NCBI GenBank assembly: GCA_900556705.1
Contig: USPT01000015.1
Location: 1 to 13,530, forward strand
Source: an uncultured Collinsella sp.
GTDB taxonomy: Bacteria; Actinomycetota; Coriobacteriia; Coriobacteriales; Coriobacteriaceae
Reading direction: 5' to 3'
DNA length: 13,530 bases
Shown here one piece after another: positions 1 through 6,389 of this stretch (positions are counted from its first letter, which is position 1; each line of letters begins with the position of its first letter). A program made the translations under genes and the position numbers. The notes beneath the pieces were generated by a model. It was not told where the DNA came from and did no database searches. It saw only the letters and a list, made by a program, of their open reading frames with translations.

Positions 1-764
1 TGATCTCCTTTGCGCTGGGCCTGTTCGCCGCGTGGAAGACTATGGGTACCTCGAGCCGCATCAAGGGCTTGCTCGACTCGGTCTTTACCATCCCCATGGT
101 GCTGCCGCCTACGGTGTGTGGCTTTTTGCTGCTTATGCTGTTTGGCCGCTCGACCGGGGTGGGCCAGTGGCTCATCGCGCACGGCATCTCGATTGTCTTT
201 ACGTGGCCGGCAGCGGTGATATCTGCCGTGGTGGTGTCGTTCCCGCTCGTCTATCGTACGGCACTCGGAGCCTTCGAGAGCCTCGACACGCAAATGCTCG
301 ATGCGGCGCGAACCCTGGGATGGTCCGAGCGTCGCATCTTTACCAAGCTTATGATGCCGCTTGGCTGGCCCTCGATTGCCGCCGGCACGGTGCTCGCCTT
401 TGCCCGCGCGATGGGCGAGTTTGGCTGCACCCTGTTCTTTGCGGGCAACTACGCCGGCATTACGCAGACCATTCCCATCGCCATCTACTTTGAGTGGATG
501 GGCGGCAACACGTCGGTGGCCCTCTTTTGGGTCGTGGTCGTAATTGCGTTCAGCTTCCTGGTCATCCTATTCATCAACATGTACACGGCACATTCGCAAA
601 AGTACCGCGAGCGTGGTCTTTCCCGTGCGGAGCGCAAGCAGGCCAAAGAGCTCGCCGGACAGGGCGATTCGCTCGACCCGGCGGGCGGCGATGCCCTGCG
701 TATCGATCGCGAGGCGCTGGCCGAGCTCATGCGCGATGACGCTGTCTCGAAGGGAGGTCGATAG
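1..764 (+). CDS. modB: Molybdate/tungstate ABC transporter permease ModB (5' partial)
   Basis: Integral membrane subunit that, with ModC and a binding protein, imports molybdate or tungstate. The gene is already open at the window edge: the frame reads in from base 3 (ISFALGLFAAWK...), so the true start lies upstream. Visible are several hydrophobic spans, the ModB-like stretch TIPMVLPPTVCGFLLLML after the first partial helix, and the EAA coupling loop with LDAARTLGWSERRIF, which docks on the ATPase, followed by FARAMGEFG. The last membrane span (VALFWVVVVIAFSFLVILF) is followed by about 59 charged residues rich in Arg, Lys, Glu and Asp. ModB proteins usually end soon after this helix, so the tail is odd. 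It stops with TAG three bases before modC, indicating one operon. The substrate is inferred from family resemblance and from the ModC partner; tungstate cannot be excluded. Confidence 0.88.
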   Translation, partial: ISFALGLFAAWKTMGTSSRIKGLLDSVFTIPMVLPPTVCGFLLLMLFGRSTGVGQWLIAHGISIVFTWPAAVISAVVVSFPLVYRTALGAFESLDTQMLDAARTLGWSERRIFTKLMMPLGWPSIAAGTVLAFARAMGEFGCTLFFAGNYAGITQTIPIAIYFEWMGGNTSVALFWVVVVIAFSFLVILFINMYTAHSQKYRERGLSRAERKQAKELAGQGDSLDPAGGDALRIDREALAELMRDDAVSKGGR

Positions 765-767
765 GTC

Positions 768-1838
768 ATGTCACTCGTTTTGGATATCAAAAAGCGCTAT
801 CCCGGGTTTATGCTCGACATGCAGCTTGAGGCCGGCGAGGAGCGCGTGGCGCTGCTGGGCGCCTCGGGTTGCGGCAAGAGCTGTACACTGCGCTGCATCG
901 CCGGCGTGGAGACGCCCGACGAGGGCAAGATCGTCGTCAACGGTGTGATCTTCTTTGACTCGGCGGCGGGCATCAACCTGTCGCCCCAGGAGCGCAAATG
1001 CGCCCTGCTGTTCCAAAACTATCAGCTGTTTCCCAACATGACGGTGGCCGATAACGTATGTGCCGGTGTAAAGGACGCGGGCGATGCCGCGGCGCGTAAA
1101 AAACTTGCCGAGCGCTACCTGAGCATTTTCGGTCTAGCCGATTTTGCCGACCGCTATCCCGCGCGCCTCTCGGGCGGCCAGCAGCAACGCGTGGCGCTTG
1201 CCCGCATGGTGGCGGCGCATCCGGGCATCTTTATGTTCGACGAGCCCATGAGCGCGCTCGATTCCTATCTTAAGAGCGCACTCGAGCAGAACATGCTCGA
1301 CCTGTTCGACGTCTGTAACCGCACCGTGCTCTACGTGAGCCACGACATCGACGAAGCGTGCCGCCTGTGCCAGCGTATCTGCGTGATGCACGACGGGCAT
1401 GTTGAGGAGATCGGCTCCGTCGAGGACGTGGTCCGCCGTCCGCAGACGCTGGCGGCGCTGCGCCTGACGGGCTGCAAGAACACAAGCCGGGCGCGCAAGA
1501 TCGGCGACGAAGAAGTTGAGGCCCTCGACTGGGGCATGACCTTTAACGTGGGCCGCGCGGTCCCCGATAATGTGGCGTACCTGGGCGTTCGCGCAAGCTA
1601 TTTCCATGTTGACAATCGCGTTGAGCGGGGCCGTAACAGCTACGATTTGCATGTGGCCCGTGTGAGCGATTCGCGCTTTGAGCGGCTGGTGCTGCTGGAC
1701 GTGCCGCGCGCTGATGCGCCCACGCGTCTGCAGTGGAAGGTCAACAAGGTGGGCGTGCCTGTCGACGAGCTGCCGCAAGCAGGCGAGACGCTGCGCATGC
1801 ACTTCGATGCGAGCAAAATCCATTTGGTTTGTCGATAG
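768..1838 (+). CDS. modC: Molybdate/tungstate ABC transporter ATPase ModC
   Basis: Cytoplasmic ATPase of 356 residues that powers the ModB permease. Walker A is GASGCGKS at residues 31-38, the Q-loop Gln is at 83 (LFQNYQLFP), the ABC signature LSGGQQ at 134-139, Walker B IFMFDEP at 154-160 with catalytic Glu159, and the switch His at 192 (YVSHDIDEA). From about residue 215 a C-terminal region follows with the length and position of the TOBE/MOP oxyanion-binding regulatory domain of ModC, although I see only loose resemblance there. The ATG follows the modB stop by three bases, and a GGGAGGT ribosome site ending nine bases upstream lies inside the modB end, so the two are translationally coupled. 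The N-terminus resembles ModC rather than a peptide or amino-acid ATPase. Molybdate versus tungstate is not decided by sequence. Confidence 0.9.
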   Translation: MSLVLDIKKRYPGFMLDMQLEAGEERVALLGASGCGKSCTLRCIAGVETPDEGKIVVNGVIFFDSAAGINLSPQERKCALLFQNYQLFPNMTVADNVCAGVKDAGDAAARKKLAERYLSIFGLADFADRYPARLSGGQQQRVALARMVAAHPGIFMFDEPMSALDSYLKSALEQNMLDLFDVCNRTVLYVSHDIDEACRLCQRICVMHDGHVEEIGSVEDVVRRPQTLAALRLTGCKNTSRARKIGDEEVEALDWGMTFNVGRAVPDNVAYLGVRASYFHVDNRVERGRNSYDLHVARVSDSRFERLVLLDVPRADAPTRLQWKVNKVGVPVDELPQAGETLRMHFDASKIHLVCR

Positions 1839-1863
1839 CGCCGGGTAATGCCGTCGGGGATAT

Positions 1864-1896
1864 AAGCCTCGGCGGCTTTGTCTTGCCGCTCGCCGA
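1864..1896 (+). terminator. Possible weak terminator after modC
   Basis: Two overlapping hairpins can form 26-58 bases after the modC stop: AAGCC (1864-1868) with GGCTT (1874-1878), or TCGGCG (1869-1874) with CGCCGA (1891-1896). There is only a short TTT and no clear U-run, so intrinsic termination is uncertain. The position at the end of the mod operon and before an apparent new promoter is the main support. Confidence 0.3.
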
Positions 1897-1968
1897 ATGA
1901 GGGATGACAAACTCTTATCAATAAAAAAGATTATTTATTAAACGACGGCACACGACGCTGTCGTACGA

Positions 1969-2006
1969 ATGTCAACGGTGTTCGCATGTTCGATGACCGT
2001 TGATAT
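1969..2006. promoter_or_regulatory. Inverted repeat, likely operator
   Basis: ATGTCAACGGT (1969-1979) is complementary at 10 of 11 positions to ACCGTTGATAT (1996-2006), with 16 bases between. The eight inner bases of each arm match perfectly. The right arm covers the candidate extended -10 element and the left arm sits just upstream of the candidate -35. This is the geometry of a site for a dimeric regulator that would block RNA polymerase. The regulator is not in the window and I do not recognise the motif as that of a known family. Confidence 0.5.
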
Positions 2007-2009
2007 AGT
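1981..2009 (+). promoter_or_regulatory. Candidate promoter for the leader and first DCCP gene
   Basis: TTCGCA (1981-1986) is a weak -35; 17 bases later TATAGT (2004-2009) is a good -10, preceded by TGA so that it forms an extended -10 (TGnTATAGT). An A/T-rich block lies further upstream at about 1919-1943. A start near 2016 would place the leader-ORF ribosome site only about eight bases into the transcript and give the first DCCP mRNA an untranslated region of roughly 250 bases. Called by eye from consensus matching. Confidence 0.45.
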
Positions 2010-2039
2010 TGACCTTATCTTGTAAAGGAGGGTGCGCAC

Positions 2040-2108
2040 ATGCCGCAGACGACATATATTCGCCGCGTTGCCGCGCGTGCCCTATACATGGCTCGGAGCC
2101 GCATATGA
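2040..2108 (+). CDS. Putative 22-residue leader peptide (uORF)
   Basis: A short ORF begins at ATG 2040 and ends at TGA 2106-2108, encoding 22 residues that are basic and hydrophobic (MPQTTYIRRVAARALYMARS, then RI). It is preceded by AAAGGAGGG (2024-2032), a near-complete match to the anti-Shine-Dalgarno and one of the best ribosome sites in this window, with seven bases to the ATG. Its stop codon falls in the loop of the 2092-2131 hairpin, so ribosome position could change RNA folding ahead of the DCCP gene, as in attenuation or translation-coupled leaders. There is no run of one amino acid to point to a sensed substrate. It could also be a short membrane-active peptide or chance; no homologue is recognised. 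Confidence 0.45.
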   Translation: MPQTTYIRRVAARALYMARSRI

Positions 2109-2131
2109 GCAGGTATATTCACGGCTCCGGG
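2092..2131 (+). promoter_or_regulatory. Hairpin overlapping the leader stop codon
   Basis: CGGAGCCG (2094-2101) pairs perfectly with CGGCTCCG (2122-2129), extended outward by a T·G and a C-G pair to ten positions. Inside the loop, ATAT at 2103-2106 can pair with ATAT at 2115-2118. The leader TGA (2106-2108) lies in this inner part. No U-run follows, so it looks like a regulatory or stability structure rather than a plain terminator. Confidence 0.5.
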
Positions 2132-2246
2132 AGAGACGACGCACAACTAAATAATCGACTGCAAAGCGGGTTCCCCAAAATTCCGGGTTTGAGCACGGCC
2201 GGGCAATCGCCGTCCGTCGTGCATCGATACCGCCGTTATCCGTTTT
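2132..2246 (+). promoter_or_regulatory. Structured untranslated region before the first DCCP gene
   Basis: No convincing gene lies here. ACGACGCAC (2136-2144) can pair at eight of nine positions with GTCCGTCGT (2212-2220), closing a domain of about 85 bases that contains a smaller ACGGC (2195-2199)/GCCGT (2209-2213) stem. The arrangement resembles a closed RNA domain such as a riboswitch or protein-binding leader, but I do not recognise any known class, and by-eye folding of GC-rich RNA is unreliable. Confidence 0.3.
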
Positions 2247-2265
2247 TGGTTCGAGAGGGGAACCA
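2247..2265 (+). promoter_or_regulatory. Ribosome-binding site held in a hairpin
   Basis: TGGTTC (2247-2252) pairs perfectly with GAACCA (2260-2265) around a seven-base loop GAGAGGG, which is the Shine-Dalgarno of the DCCP gene at 2268. The site is presented in the loop three bases before the ATG. It could tune translation or be a protein-binding site; the stem is short. Confidence 0.4.
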
Positions 2266-2267
2266 TC

Positions 2268-3551
2268 ATGGCTGAAGAATTCGATTTCCATCCGATGTGG
2301 GAGAGTCTCGGCATGAATCTTGCCGACCACGACATGCTGCTGGGCGCCGTGGGCCAGATGTACGGCGATATGTTCCTGACGCAGAACAATCGCCCCAAGT
2401 CCACGTCCTACCTGGATTTTGTCGCCACCAACATCCACAGCGGCCGTATTAAGGAGATGCTCGACAAGAAGGAGGCCGGCGAGGCCACCAAGATTGTTGG
2501 CAGCTTCTGCGTCTACGTACCCGAGGAGATCGTGCTCGCCTGCGACGGTATCCCTGTGGGTCTGTGCTCGGGTGTCGACTGGGCAACGGACAAGGTTGAG
2601 GAGCACTTGCCGCGCAACACCTGTCCGCTTATCAAGAGCTTTGCCGGCTTTAAGCTGGGCGAGGTCTGCCCCTACATTGAGTCGAGTGACCTGGTGGTGG
2701 GTGAGAACACCTGCGACGGCAAGAAAAAGGCCTACGAGTTCTTTGCCACGCAAAAGAACATGTACGTCATGGATATTCCCAACGTACACGACGAGTCGAC
2801 GCTCGTGACCTGGAAGGCCGAGGTCAAGAAGCTCGCCGCCAAGATCGAGGAAGAGTGTGACGTCAAGATTACGCCTGAGCGTCTGAAGACCGCCATCCGC
2901 GCCGTCAATGAGAAGCGTCGCGCCCTGCAGCGCCTCGCTGCCACGCGCACTGCCGACCCGGCGCCTATCAGCGGTCTCGATAGCCTGCTGACCGTGCAGG
3001 CAGCCTTTATGGACGACACGCCGCGTCTGACCGGAGCCATTAACGATATGGCGGCTGAGTGCGAGCAGCGTGTTGAGACCGGCGAGGGCGTGGCGCCCAA
3101 GGGGACCAAGCGCATCCTGTACACCGGCACGCCCATGGCCGTGCCCAACTGGAAGCTGTTCAACCTCATCGAGAAGGCCGGCGGCGTCGTGGTGGGCGAG
3201 GAGTCCTGCACGGGTTCGCGCTATTACAGGGACTTGGTCGATGAGTCCGGTGAGACGGTCGACGAGATGCTCGATGCCATCGCCGAGCGCTACTTTAAGA
3301 TCAACTGCGCCGTCTTTACGCCCAACGACCAGCGTATGAAGGACATTGTCCAGATGGCCAAGGACCTGCATGCCGACGGCATCGTCGACGTGGCCCTGCA
3401 GTTCTGCACGCTCTACGAGATGGAGTCGTTTGCCGTGGAGAAGGCTGCCGAGGAGGCCGGCATTCCGTTTATGCACATCACGACCGACTACGCCGGCGAG
3501 GATGCCGGTCAGCTCCAGACCCGCATCGAAGCCTTCCTCGAGACGATTTAG
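2268..3551 (+). CDS. BcrC/BadD/HgdB-family reductase, double-cubane cluster protein-like (paralogue 1)
   Basis: A 427-residue cytoplasmic protein of the 2-hydroxyacyl-CoA dehydratase fold family. It has the pattern of double-cubane cluster proteins (DCCP) and E. coli YjiM: GSFCVYVPEEIVLAC, LPRNTCPLIKSFAGFK, EVCPYIESSDLVVGENTCDGKKK by residue 150, then EESCTG (314), INCAVFTPND (347) and LQFC (380). Cysteines 81, 100, 119, 134, 149, 314, 347 and 380 align with those of the second paralogue at 9067 and are candidate iron-sulfur ligands. Known DCCPs receive electrons from an ATP-hydrolysing activator and reduce small molecules in vitro; the natural substrate is unknown. Differences: about 39 extra N-terminal residues, and TGTP (Thr288) where YjiM and paralogue 2 have TGCP. 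ATG 2268 is chosen for the GAGAGGGG ribosome site. A CoA-ester dehydratase role is less likely because there is no second subunit gene. Confidence 0.85.
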   Translation: MAEEFDFHPMWESLGMNLADHDMLLGAVGQMYGDMFLTQNNRPKSTSYLDFVATNIHSGRIKEMLDKKEAGEATKIVGSFCVYVPEEIVLACDGIPVGLCSGVDWATDKVEEHLPRNTCPLIKSFAGFKLGEVCPYIESSDLVVGENTCDGKKKAYEFFATQKNMYVMDIPNVHDESTLVTWKAEVKKLAAKIEEECDVKITPERLKTAIRAVNEKRRALQRLAATRTADPAPISGLDSLLTVQAAFMDDTPRLTGAINDMAAECEQRVETGEGVAPKGTKRILYTGTPMAVPNWKLFNLIEKAGGVVVGEESCTGSRYYRDLVDESGETVDEMLDAIAERYFKINCAVFTPNDQRMKDIVQMAKDLHADGIVDVALQFCTLYEMESFAVEKAAEEAGIPFMHITTDYAGEDAGQLQTRIEAFLETI

Positions 3552-3584
3552 CCGCACCTGCGCTAAGCCGTGCCGCCGGGTGTT

Positions 3585-3601
3585 CCTATCCACGCGATAG
3601 G
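3585..3601 (+). repeat. Short hairpin downstream of the first DCCP gene
   Basis: CCTATC (3585-3590) pairs perfectly with GATAGG (3596-3601) across a five-base loop. It lies about 35 bases after the DCCP stop and is followed by GATTTCTCC, which is too weak a T-run to call a terminator with confidence. It may end transcription partially or protect the 3' end. Confidence 0.3.
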
Positions 3602-3667
3602 GATTTCTCCGTTGCCATGTCGGCTGGTGTCCGGATGCACCGCAGGGCGCCGATCGGCTTCGCATAA

Positions 3668-3701
3668 CTGCCGGGGCGGGGGATTTCCGCCGTCCCGGCA
3701 G
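3668..3701 (+). terminator. Strong hairpin between first DCCP gene and binding-protein gene
   Basis: CTGCCGGG (3668-3675) pairs perfectly with CCCGGCAG (3694-3701). The stem continues inward through a G·T, three G/C pairs, one mismatch and two more G-C pairs to an ATTT loop, giving about 14 pairs. The following ATTCTATCTGTTT is moderately T-rich. It can be an intrinsic terminator or attenuator for the first DCCP transcript, or a 5' stabilising structure of the transporter mRNA, since it ends only 35 bases before the next ATG and leaves little room for a full separate promoter after it. Confidence 0.5.
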
Positions 3702-3736
3702 ATTCTATCTGTTTACTCAGACACGAAAGGAACTCA

Positions 3737-5347
3737 ATGAACAATGATCTTTTCAAGGCGGGCGTTTCCCGTCGCGGTTTTCTGACCGGCTCCGCTGCCC
3801 TGTGCGTCATGGCGGGCCTCGGCCTCACCGGCTGCGGCGGTTCGGGCGTCGAGAGCGGTAGCGCCGCTGCCTCCGGCCAGGATGTGGAGTATCGCGACGA
3901 GCTGCAGATCGCGTTACCGGCGAGCCCGGACGGTCTCGATCCGCACACCACGTCGTCGCTTGTGACCATGGACATCATCTGCAACGTCGTCGAGCCGCTC
4001 TTTGGCCTCGATAGCGACTACGAGCCCCAGCCCGTGCTGGCCAAGGGCTATGAGGTCTCCGACGACGGCCTGACCTACACCATCAAGCTGCGCGAGGGCG
4101 TCACCTTCCACAACGGCAAGGAGTTTGGCTCCGAGGACGTCGTGGCCTCGATGAACCGCTGGCTCACCGTCAACGACCGCGCCGCGAGCCTGCTGCCCGG
4201 CGCCGCCTTCGCCGCCTCGGGCGACCACGAGGTCACCTGCACGCTGACCGAGCCCGCCATCGACTTTCTGATCATCCTGGGCAACCACTCCCAGTATCCG
4301 GGTATCTTCCCTTCCGAGGTCATCGAGGCCGCGGGCGATACCGGCGTGACCGAGTACGTGGGTACCGGTGCCTATAAGTTTGTGGAGTGGAAGCAGGACC
4401 AGTACGTCCATCTCACCCGCTACGAGGACTATGTCGCCGCCCACGGCAAGGCTTCGGGCTACACCGGCAAGGTCTCCGCGCCCACCAAGGACATCTACTA
4501 TCAGTTCGTGACCGAGGCCTCCACGCGCGTGAGCGGGTTTGAGACCGGCGAGTACGATATCGCTGGCGAGATTCCCACCGAGAACTACCACGACTTCGAC
4601 GGCAACGACGACGTCAAGCTCTACACCCATAATGCCGGCGTTTTGACCGCCTTCCTCAACATGAACGAGGGCATCTTCGCCGACGAGGAGATCCGCAAGT
4701 GCGCCCTCATGGCTATCGACTGCGAGGCGGCCGCTCTTGCCGCCTATGGCGAGAAGGAGCTCTTCAACATCGATCCCAACCTTGGCAACCCCGAGAACAC
4801 TCAGTGGGCGACCGATGCGGGCAAGAAGTACTTCAACCAGGCCGACGCCAAGGCCGCCAAGAAGGCTCTGGCCAAGACCTCCTATGCCGGTGAGACGGTC
4901 AAGCTGCTGACCACCCCCGACTACAAGGATATGTACAACGCCACCGTCGCGCTGCAGGAGCAGCTCGAGAAGGCCGGCTTCACCGCTGAGGTCGACAGCT
5001 ACGAGTTCGCGACTTTTATGGACATCCGCTCCAGCAAGCCCGAGCAGTGGGACCTCTTTGTGGCCTCCACCAACTACAAGCCCATCCCGGCCCAGTCCCT
5101 CTCGGTCTCCAAGGCCTTCTATGGCCTGTCCGACGAGAAGGCGCTCAAGCTCGTTGCCGAGATCCGCACCGCCAAGGACACCGACGCCGCGGCCAAGAAG
5201 TGGGCCGAGGCTCAGGAGCGCCTCTATGAGATCGCCGTCATCGAGCCGCTTTGCCACTACGCTTCCATCACGGGCACCCAGGCAGACGTCGAGGACGTCG
5301 AGGTGCTCGACGGCGCTATCATCTGGAACGCCAAGCGTCCGGAGTAA
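3737..5347 (+). CDS. Peptide ABC transporter substrate-binding lipoprotein (family 5, DppA/OppA-like)
   Basis: Extracellular solute receptor of 536 residues that delivers its ligand to the permeases encoded next. The N-terminus carries a twin-arginine signal, SRRGFL at residues 11-16, followed by a hydrophobic core and a lipobox LTGC with the acylated cysteine at 33, then a Gly/Ser-rich linker. So it should be exported folded by Tat and anchored by lipid. The mature part shows the SBP_bac_5 hallmarks LQIALPASPDGLDPHTT, VVEPLF, LAKGYEVSDDGLTYTIKLRE, VTFHNGKEFGSEDVVAS and a mid-region GTGAYKFVEWK. Length is normal for the family. The start ATG has an AAAGGAA site. The family binds di/oligopeptides, but also nickel complexes, heme, glutathione and sugars, so the ligand is not known; the reductase neighbours suggest a redox-active or S/Se-containing compound only by association. 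Confidence 0.88.
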   Translation: MNNDLFKAGVSRRGFLTGSAALCVMAGLGLTGCGGSGVESGSAAASGQDVEYRDELQIALPASPDGLDPHTTSSLVTMDIICNVVEPLFGLDSDYEPQPVLAKGYEVSDDGLTYTIKLREGVTFHNGKEFGSEDVVASMNRWLTVNDRAASLLPGAAFAASGDHEVTCTLTEPAIDFLIILGNHSQYPGIFPSEVIEAAGDTGVTEYVGTGAYKFVEWKQDQYVHLTRYEDYVAAHGKASGYTGKVSAPTKDIYYQFVTEASTRVSGFETGEYDIAGEIPTENYHDFDGNDDVKLYTHNAGVLTAFLNMNEGIFADEEIRKCALMAIDCEAAALAAYGEKELFNIDPNLGNPENTQWATDAGKKYFNQADAKAAKKALAKTSYAGETVKLLTTPDYKDMYNATVALQEQLEKAGFTAEVDSYEFATFMDIRSSKPEQWDLFVASTNYKPIPAQSLSVSKAFYGLSDEKALKLVAEIRTAKDTDAAAKKWAEAQERLYEIAVIEPLCHYASITGTQADVEDVEVLDGAIIWNAKRPE

Positions 5348-5357
5348 TGCAATAGAT

Positions 5358-5401
5358 GGCGTGGCGGCCTGAGGGATCTGGTCCCCTGTGGCCGCCACGC
5401 C
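5358..5401 (+). repeat. Perfect 12-bp intercistronic hairpin
   Basis: GGCGTGGCGGCC (5358-5369) and GGCCGCCACGCC (5390-5401) are perfect complements. The 20-base loop contains a further GGGA (5373-5376)/TCCC (5382-5385) stem. There is no T-run after it. Between a binding-protein gene and its permease genes such hairpins typically block 3' exonucleases and keep the binding-protein message more abundant, or cause partial termination; this role is inferred from position. Confidence 0.6.
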
Positions 5402-5435
5402 CTGTCCACGTTCAGAGGGGAAATAGACGCCTCGC

Positions 5436-6389
5436 ATGTTGAAGTACACGCTCAAACGTATAGGCGCGATGGTTCCGGTGATGCTCATCATCTCGGTCGT
5501 CGTGTTTTTGATTATCTATCTCACACCGGGTGACCCGGCCTCTTCGATGCTCGGCATGGAGGCTTCGGCCGACCAGATCGAGCGCGTCAACGATAGCCTG
5601 GGACTCAACGAGCCGCTGCCGCAGCGCTACGTTGAGTGGATGGGCGGCGTACTTACCGGCGACCTGGGCGATTCGTATTTTATGCGCCAGCCCGTCACGC
5701 AGGCGATCGCCGAGCACTTTGGCCCCACGCTATCGCTCGCGCTTCTGGCACAGCTCATCGCGCTGTTGATTGCACTGCCCTGCGGCGTCGTCGCTGCCCT
5801 CAAACATGGGTCGCGCACCGACGCTGTCTTGCGTGTCGTTGCTCTTTTGGGCGTGGCGATACCCGGCTTTTTGATGGCGCTCATGCTTATGTGGCTGTTT
5901 GCCGTCACGTTGCGTGTGTTCCCGGTGGCCGGCTATGCTCCGCTATCGAAGGGCTGGTTCAGCCATTTACGCTATCTTGCGTTGCCGGCCATATCGCTTG
6001 GATGCGTGCAGGCGGCTCTGCTCATGCGCATGACCCGTTCGAGCGTGATCGAGGCCATGCAACTTGACTGCGTCAAGACGGCACGTGCCAAGGGCGTCTC
6101 CGAGGTTCGCGTGGTGCTGGCCCATGCCCTGCGCAACGCAGCGCTGCCGATTCTCACCTCGGTCGGCTATTCTTTTGGCGCCCTGATTACGGGCGCCGTG
6201 GTGACTGAGGCCATTTTTAACATCCCCGGTTTGGGCCAGCTGGTCACGAGCTCTATCGAGCGTCGCGACTATCCGGTGATTCAGGGCGTGCTGTTGGTCA
6301 TCGCCTTGTTGAATTCGGTGATCAATCTGGCCGTCGACCTTGCCTACGGCGCTTTTGACCCGCGCGCTCGCAAATGGGGCGATGCATGA
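5436..6389 (+). CDS. Peptide ABC transporter permease (DppB/OppB-like)
   Basis: First membrane subunit of the peptide importer, 317 residues, the usual length. The N-terminal helix (about residues 9-30) is followed by TPGDPAS, a DppB hallmark, then a large extracytoplasmic segment with PLPQRYVEWMGGVLTGDLGDSY and five further hydrophobic spans from about residue 97. The EAA loop at about 211-238 (DCVKTARAKGVSEVRVVLAHALRNAALPIL reads across it) contacts an ATPase, and IFNIPGLGQLV near 260-270 is also conserved. The nearest ribosome site, GAGGGG at 5415-5420, lies 15 bases from the ATG, longer than ideal, but no better in-frame start is seen. The TGA overlaps the start of the next permease, showing translational coupling. 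It forms the channel with the following DppC-like protein. Confidence 0.9.
   Translation: MLKYTLKRIGAMVPVMLIISVVVFLIIYLTPGDPASSMLGMEASADQIERVNDSLGLNEPLPQRYVEWMGGVLTGDLGDSYFMRQPVTQAIAEHFGPTLSLALLAQLIALLIALPCGVVAALKHGSRTDAVLRVVALLGVAIPGFLMALMLMWLFAVTLRVFPVAGYAPLSKGWFSHLRYLALPAISLGCVQAALLMRMTRSSVIEAMQLDCVKTARAKGVSEVRVVLAHALRNAALPILTSVGYSFGALITGAVVTEAIFNIPGLGQLVTSSIERRDYPVIQGVLLVIALLNSVINLAVDLAYGAFDPRARKWGDA

Noticed and set aside
1839..2267. tRNA or other known RNA gene in the 429-base gap
   Set aside because: No cloverleaf or T-loop pattern is seen; the stems found do not match a class that I know.
2009..2275. 88-residue + frame across the leader starting at TTG
   Set aside because: Poor start and no recognisable motif; the region is better explained by a short leader ORF in another frame and RNA structure.
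2268..3551. (R)-2-hydroxyglutaryl-CoA or phenyllactyl-CoA dehydratase subunit
   Set aside because: Those enzymes need two different adjacent subunits and usually a CoA-transferase gene; here there is one subunit per locus with YjiM/DCCP-type cysteine pattern.
2082..3665. 527-codon open frame on the minus strand opposite the first DCCP gene
   Set aside because: It is a mirror of a high-GC gene on the + strand; the translation is low-complexity (Leu/Gly/Val/His-rich) with no recognisable motif, while the + frame encodes a clear family.
3914..5491. 525-codon open frame on the minus strand opposite the binding-protein gene
   Set aside because: Same shadow effect; extremely Gly/Val/Leu-rich, no ribosome site, and the + strand encodes a complete lipoprotein receptor.
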